Source: Ruminococcus sp.
Lineage (GTDB): Bacteria > Bacillota > Clostridia > Oscillospirales > Ruminococcaceae
Reading direction: 5' to 3'
Assembly (NCBI GenBank): GCA_021202895.1
Contig: JAJQCE010000015.1
Span: 161,671-225,670, forward strand
DNA length: 64,000 nucleotides
Shown here: positions 60,911-64,000 of the stretch, piece by piece
How positions within the stretch are numbered: the stretch's first letter is position 1
Layout: each line of letters begins with the position of its first letter
The notes under the pieces: model-generated
What the model was told of the DNA's origin: nothing
Database searches by the model: none
What the model saw: only the letters and a program-made list of their open reading frames with translations
Position numbers and translations under genes: made by a program

Positions 60911-61654
60911 TTATACATTTTCTTTCAAAAAGCCGCCGAGAGCTTTGTGCAAAATGCACAAATCCTCCTCAGAAAGCTCGATTTTTCGGAGCAAATCAGG
61001 TCGTTTTTTGGCGGTGTTTATCAGCGACTGCTCATGCCGCCACTGGAAAATTTTCTCGTGGTTGCCGCTTAACAGGATTTCGGGAACCTTTTCGCCCTCC
61101 CAGATTTCAGGGCGGGTGTACTGCGGATATTCAAGCAGACCGTTAAAATGGCTCTCGTCCTTGTAGCAGTCGGGCTGTGAAAGTGCGCCGTCAAGAGTCC
61201 TCACAATTGCGTCTATCAAAATCAGCGCAGGCAGCTCGCCGCCCGAAACCACATAGTCGCCGATTGAAATTTCCTCATCCGTTATTTTATCCAAAACCCG
61301 CTGGTCTACTCCCTCGTAGTGACCGCAGAGGATAAAAATATCGCTCATCTGCGCAAGCTCAAGACAGCGGCTCTGAGTCAGCGTTTTGCCCTGCGGCGAC
61401 ATATAAATGACGTGAGGCTTTCTTTCGCCGCATACAGCCCTGCAGCAGTCGTAAATCGGCTGAGGCTGCATGAGCATACCCTGACGTTCGCTGTAGGGAG
61501 CGTCGTCTACACGGCGGTGCTTGTCAAGCGTGTAATCTCGTATGTTGTGGCAGTAGGCTTCAAAGACACCGTTTTTTCTTGCCCTGCCTATCACGCTTTC
61601 GTTAAGAGCAGATTCCATAAATTCAGGAAAAAGTGTTGCAATATCAAATCTCAT
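60911..61654 (-). CDS. trmD: tRNA (guanine-N1)-methyltransferase TrmD
   Basis: 247 residues. SPOUT-class methyltransferase making m1G37, which prevents frameshifting. FDIATLFPEF start, the HRRVDDAPYS-x-R-x-G-M block, YMSPQGKTLTQ, the knot FILCGHYEGVDQRV, and SIGDYVVSGGELPAL are all present. It lies 11 nt after rimM, the usual TrmD-RimM pairing for tRNA and ribosome maturation. rpsP and rplS are not here. Confidence 0.97.
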   Translation of the reverse strand: MRFDIATLFPEFMESALNESVIGRARKNGVFEAYCHNIRDYTLDKHRRVDDAPYSERQGMLMQPQPIYDCCRAVCGERKPHVIYMSPQGKTLTQSRCLELAQMSDIFILCGHYEGVDQRVLDKITDEEISIGDYVVSGGELPALILIDAIVRTLDGALSQPDCYKDESHFNGLLEYPQYTRPEIWEGEKVPEILLSGNHEKIFQWRHEQSLINTAKKRPDLLRKIELSEEDLCILHKALGGFLKENV

Positions 61655-61665
61655 AGCGATTCCCT

Positions 61666-62190
61666 TTAAATATCGAAAAGTCCATCAAGCGGAGTTATCT
61701 TCATAACGCCCTTGTCCGTGTTGACCTCGTCAATTACGTCCTCAATCGCAGGCACAAGCAGCAGTCTGCCGTCAGGAGCTTTTACATGGTAAACGTCGTT
61801 TGCTCCCGTTTCGGTAAAATCGACAATCTTGCCATAAAGCTCGTCCGTTTTGCTGTCAAAGACCTGCATACCAAGCATATCTGCAATAAAAACACAGTCT
61901 TCGTCAAGCTCTACGTCCTCTCTGTCAATATACAGCACATGGTTTCTAAGTCTCTGCGCCTCGTCAACGCTGTCAACTCCCTTGAGCTTCATTATAACCA
62001 TGTCCTTATGAACTCTCGAATGCTCGACAGCTACATCTGTTCCGCTTTTCCAGTGCAGCAGCTCAAATTCCGTCAGAAACTCAGGACTGTCGCACCACGG
62101 CATAACCTTTACCTCGCCCTTTACACCGAAAACGGAGGTGATTTTTCCTATCTCAAGGTATTGGGACTTGCTGTATTCTGAATTTTTCAA
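61666..62190 (-). CDS. rimM: 16S rRNA processing protein RimM
   Basis: 174 residues: an N-terminal RimM domain (YLEIGKITSVFGVKGEVKVMPW) and a C-terminal PRC-barrel (FIADMLGMQVFD, GANDVYHVKAPDGRLLLVPAIEDVI). It assists 30S head assembly by binding S19. AAGGAG precedes the ATG. Next to trmD in one operon with nth and a LysR gene. Confidence 0.95.
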   Translation of the reverse strand: MKNSEYSKSQYLEIGKITSVFGVKGEVKVMPWCDSPEFLTEFELLHWKSGTDVAVEHSRVHKDMVIMKLKGVDSVDEAQRLRNHVLYIDREDVELDEDCVFIADMLGMQVFDSKTDELYGKIVDFTETGANDVYHVKAPDGRLLLVPAIEDVIDEVNTDKGVMKITPLDGLFDI

Positions 62191-62212
62191 ACTAAGACAT
62201 CTCCTTGTCTGA

Positions 62213-62860
62213 TCACTCTGCGCAATAAGGGCAGATTTGCTTTAAAGCGCAGCTTTCACAGTGCGGTTTTCTTGCGCTGCACACCTCTCGGCCGAAAAGC
62301 ACAAGTCTATGGCAAAAGTCGGAGGACTTACTGGGTTCGATAAGCTCTTTAAGCTCGCTCTCGGTTTTTACAGGATCCTTGCTTGTTGTAAAGCCAAGTC
62401 TGCCGCAGATTCTTATGCAGTGTGTATCCGCAACAATCGCAGGCTTGCCGTAGACATCGCCTAAGATAAGGTTCGCCGTCTTTCTGCCGATTCCTGGGAG
62501 GGCGGTAAGCTCCTCGATAGTCGAGGGAATTTCGCCGTTAAAGTCGTCGATTATTTTTCGGCACATATTTACAATCGAAGCCGCCTTGGTTTTATAAAGT
62601 CCGCAGGGCTTGACGATTTGCTCAACATCGGAAATTTCAGCGTTGGCAAAATCCTCGATTGAGCGATATTTGTCAAACAAAATCGCCGTGACAATATTTA
62701 CCCGTGCATCGGTGCATTGAGCCGAGAGGCGTCCTGCAATCATAAGTTCGTGCGGTTTAGAAAATACAAGCGAGCAGAGCGCATCGGGATATTTTTCCTC
62801 GAGCAGGGCGACAGCTTTTGCCGCACGCTGCTTTTTTTCAGTTATAGCTTCATTCGTCAT
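62213..62860 (-). CDS. nth: Endonuclease III
   Basis: About 215 residues. Helix-hairpin-helix LPGIGRKTA with the catalytic lysine, the aspartate in VADTHCIRIC, and the 4Fe-4S loop C-x6-C-x2-C-x5-C (CSARKPHCESCALKQIC) are complete. It removes oxidised pyrimidines from DNA. The ATG at 62860 overlaps the end of the LysR gene by 11 nt; a TTG at 62872 near AGGA is an alternative start. Confidence 0.95.
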   Translation of the reverse strand: MTNEAITEKKQRAAKAVALLEEKYPDALCSLVFSKPHELMIAGRLSAQCTDARVNIVTAILFDKYRSIEDFANAEISDVEQIVKPCGLYKTKAASIVNMCRKIIDDFNGEIPSTIEELTALPGIGRKTANLILGDVYGKPAIVADTHCIRICGRLGFTTSKDPVKTESELKELIEPSKSSDFCHRLVLFGREVCSARKPHCESCALKQICPYCAE

Positions 62861-63746
62861 TTTTATCTGCAAGCTGTCCTATCAGCGATTTCATCACGTC
62901 CGTCAATTCGTATTCCTCATTTGTAAGCAGGCAGGTGTTTCTCAGAGGGATTTTTTCCTTTATTTTAACCTCAAAGATTTTGCCCTCGTTCAAATCATTT
63001 TCGGCAATTCTTTCAGGCACAAAGCCAATGCCCAGACCGCTTCTGACAAGCGGCAGAACCTGACTTATCGAGGCAAGCTCTATATCAGGGCTCATCACCA
63101 GTCCGTAGTTTTTAAAGATTCTGTCAAGAAAAGCTCTTGTGGTTCTGCCCTCTTCGAGCGTTATAAGCGTGTACTTGTTAAGCTTGGCTAAGGTAAGCTC
63201 CTTGTCCTTAAGCTCGCTGAAGGCTTCGCCTGCCACCGCTATATCGTTAAGCACATCAAGCTCAGTGATAGCAAGATCGTAAGTAAAAATGCAGGGAGTT
63301 GTGACTATTGCCATATCAACTGTGTTTGCGTGAAGCGCTTCTATAGTTTCGGGGGTGGACATATTCTCTATCTTAAGGTGAACTTCAGGATTAAGCTTGT
63401 GAAATGCGCTGATTTTGCAAACTATACTTTTGTCAAATGCGGCATCGCTTATCGCAAGGCGGATTATTTCAGCGTTTTCTCTCATAAGAGAAACCTCCTG
63501 AGCCGCGCTGAACAAATGCTTGCAGGCAATGCTGACATGCTTATAAAGCCGCTCCCCAGCAGGAGTAAGCGTCACTCCTTTTTGCGAGCGTATAAAAAGC
63601 TTGCAGTTAAGCTCCTCTTCAAGGTTCGCAATCGCACGGCTTACGCTTGGCTGTGAAAGGTAGAGCGAATGAGCCGCCGAGGTTATATTCTGATATTTGG
63701 CCACATAGTAAAAAGCCTTGTAGTGCTCAAAATTTACATCAGACAT
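62850..63746 (-). CDS. LysR family transcriptional regulator (CbbR/CysL-like)
   Basis: 298 residues. The winged helix is typical (HYKAFYYVAKYQNITSAAHSLYLSQPSVSRAIANLE) and the effector domain is well formed with a GIGFVPE motif. It overlaps nth, so it is transcribed with the DNA repair and RNA genes, an unusual place. AAAGGA lies somewhat far (14 nt) before the ATG. The ligand is unknown. Confidence 0.9.
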   Translation of the reverse strand: MSDVNFEHYKAFYYVAKYQNITSAAHSLYLSQPSVSRAIANLEEELNCKLFIRSQKGVTLTPAGERLYKHVSIACKHLFSAAQEVSLMRENAEIIRLAISDAAFDKSIVCKISAFHKLNPEVHLKIENMSTPETIEALHANTVDMAIVTTPCIFTYDLAITELDVLNDIAVAGEAFSELKDKELTLAKLNKYTLITLEEGRTTRAFLDRIFKNYGLVMSPDIELASISQVLPLVRSGLGIGFVPERIAENDLNEGKIFEVKIKEKIPLRNTCLLTNEEYELTDVMKSLIGQLADKNDE

Positions 63747-63907
63747 GATAGTTCTCTGATCCTTTCCTTACAATTCATACCGAAATTAAGTCTAGAGGCA
63801 GTATCTCTTTCTATTTATCTCCACTTTTATTATATTTCATTTGCTTAAATATTTCAAGAGGCATTATGTGAACAATTTGTTATCGATTCAAAACTATTAT
63901 TCTAAAA
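63747..63907. other. AT-rich gap upstream of the LysR gene
   Basis: 160 nt without a gene. It should hold the promoter of the lysR-nth-rimM-trmD operon, but I see no clear consensus. Confidence 0.4.
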
Positions 63908-63945
63908 CAAAAAACCATGTCATCTCCTAAGAAACAACATGGTTC
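63908..63945 (-). terminator. Intrinsic terminator of a gene entering from the right
   Basis: On the minus strand AACCATGT (63944-63937) pairs with ACATGGTT (63920-63913), followed by TTTTTG and more T. Confidence 0.75.
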
Positions 63946-63962
63946 ACAATATAAAGCTTAGC

Positions 63963-64000
63963 TCACTCCGAAACCACCAGCTTAACCCTGCAAACCTTTT
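63963..64000 (-). CDS. Possible C-terminal end of a gene beyond the window
   Basis: A minus-strand frame ending K-V-C-R-V-K-L-V-V-S-E stops at TGA 63965-63963, just ahead of the terminator at 63945. A second open frame also exists (stop further left), so the assignment is tentative. Confidence 0.3.
   Translation of the reverse strand, partial: KVCRVKLVVSE

Overview
This is a 64 kb stretch of a low-to-middle GC chromosome from an anaerobic clostridial bacterium, most likely Ruminococcaceae/Oscillospiraceae (Ruminococcus-like). The reasons are the [FeFe]-hydrogenase maturases HydE and HydG, pyruvate phosphate dikinase, formate-THF ligase, an iron-containing alcohol dehydrogenase, a GH5 cellulase-type lipoprotein, many lipoproteins with Ser/Asp/Glu-rich linkers, strong AGGAGG-type ribosome sites and near-consensus promoters with 17-nt spacers. 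I see no insertion sequence, prophage or CRISPR array. The window is mostly core genome with accessory secreted proteins between.

Layout. 0-3.2 kb (+): the end of a eukaryotic-type HisA, then ddl, murI and a DUF1934 protein. 3.2-9.3 kb (-): one long operon, CNNM-type CBS protein, fhs, DUF3810 protease-like protein, tsaE, tsaB, rpiB. 9.3-19 kb (+): a T-box-controlled alaS, then HIT protein, holA, RNase M5, an MBOAT/DHHW pair, a PyrB with a PyrI-like zinc tail, and an amidase. 19-22.2 kb: hydrogenase maturation genes (TM1266-type protein, hydE, hydG). 22.3-23.9 kb: lipoprotein cyclophilin and birA. 23.9-25.6 kb (-): a consensus promoter with a perfect inverted repeat at the transcription start, a small secreted protein that appears to start at AUU, and a frameshifted lipoprotein. 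25.7-28.9 kb: divergent cysteine desulfurase and a frameshifted asnB. 29-36.3 kb (+): FnIII/transglutaminase-like secreted protein, an alcohol dehydrogenase behind a Rex-type operator, ppdK, a membrane protein and an HD protein. 36.4-43.4 kb (-): fused MFS/spermidine synthase, tRNA-Leu(CAA), GH5 lipoprotein, hisC, a TatD-linked radical SAM protein, a membrane protein and a second CNNM protein. 43.5-47 kb (+): GtrA, lipoprotein, CBS protein, D,D-carboxypeptidase. 47-51.2 kb (-): LysR regulator, archaeal-type phosphoglycerate mutase, FakA. 51.4-60 kb (+): mntP and a full phosphate locus. 60.3-63.8 kb (-): HPr, trmD, rimM, nth and a LysR regulator.

The most coherent system is the phosphate locus at 52-60 kb: pstSCAB, a Na/Pi cotransporter with a PhoU-like tail, and a PhoP/PhoR pair. 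Arrays of TTTACA-like hexamers, 11 nt apart, precede both pstS and the cotransporter. The PstS is circularly permuted relative to the textbook order, no free-standing phoU is present, and a terminator-like hairpin separates phoP from phoR.

Other points that deserve attention are the MBOAT/DHHW pair, in which both proteins have lost their signature catalytic residues; the PyrB-PyrI zinc-domain chimera; the AUU-start secreted protein with its operator-like repeat; two apparent single-base frameshifts 2.7 kb apart; and a 38-bp hairpin element that occurs twice, 19 kb apart.
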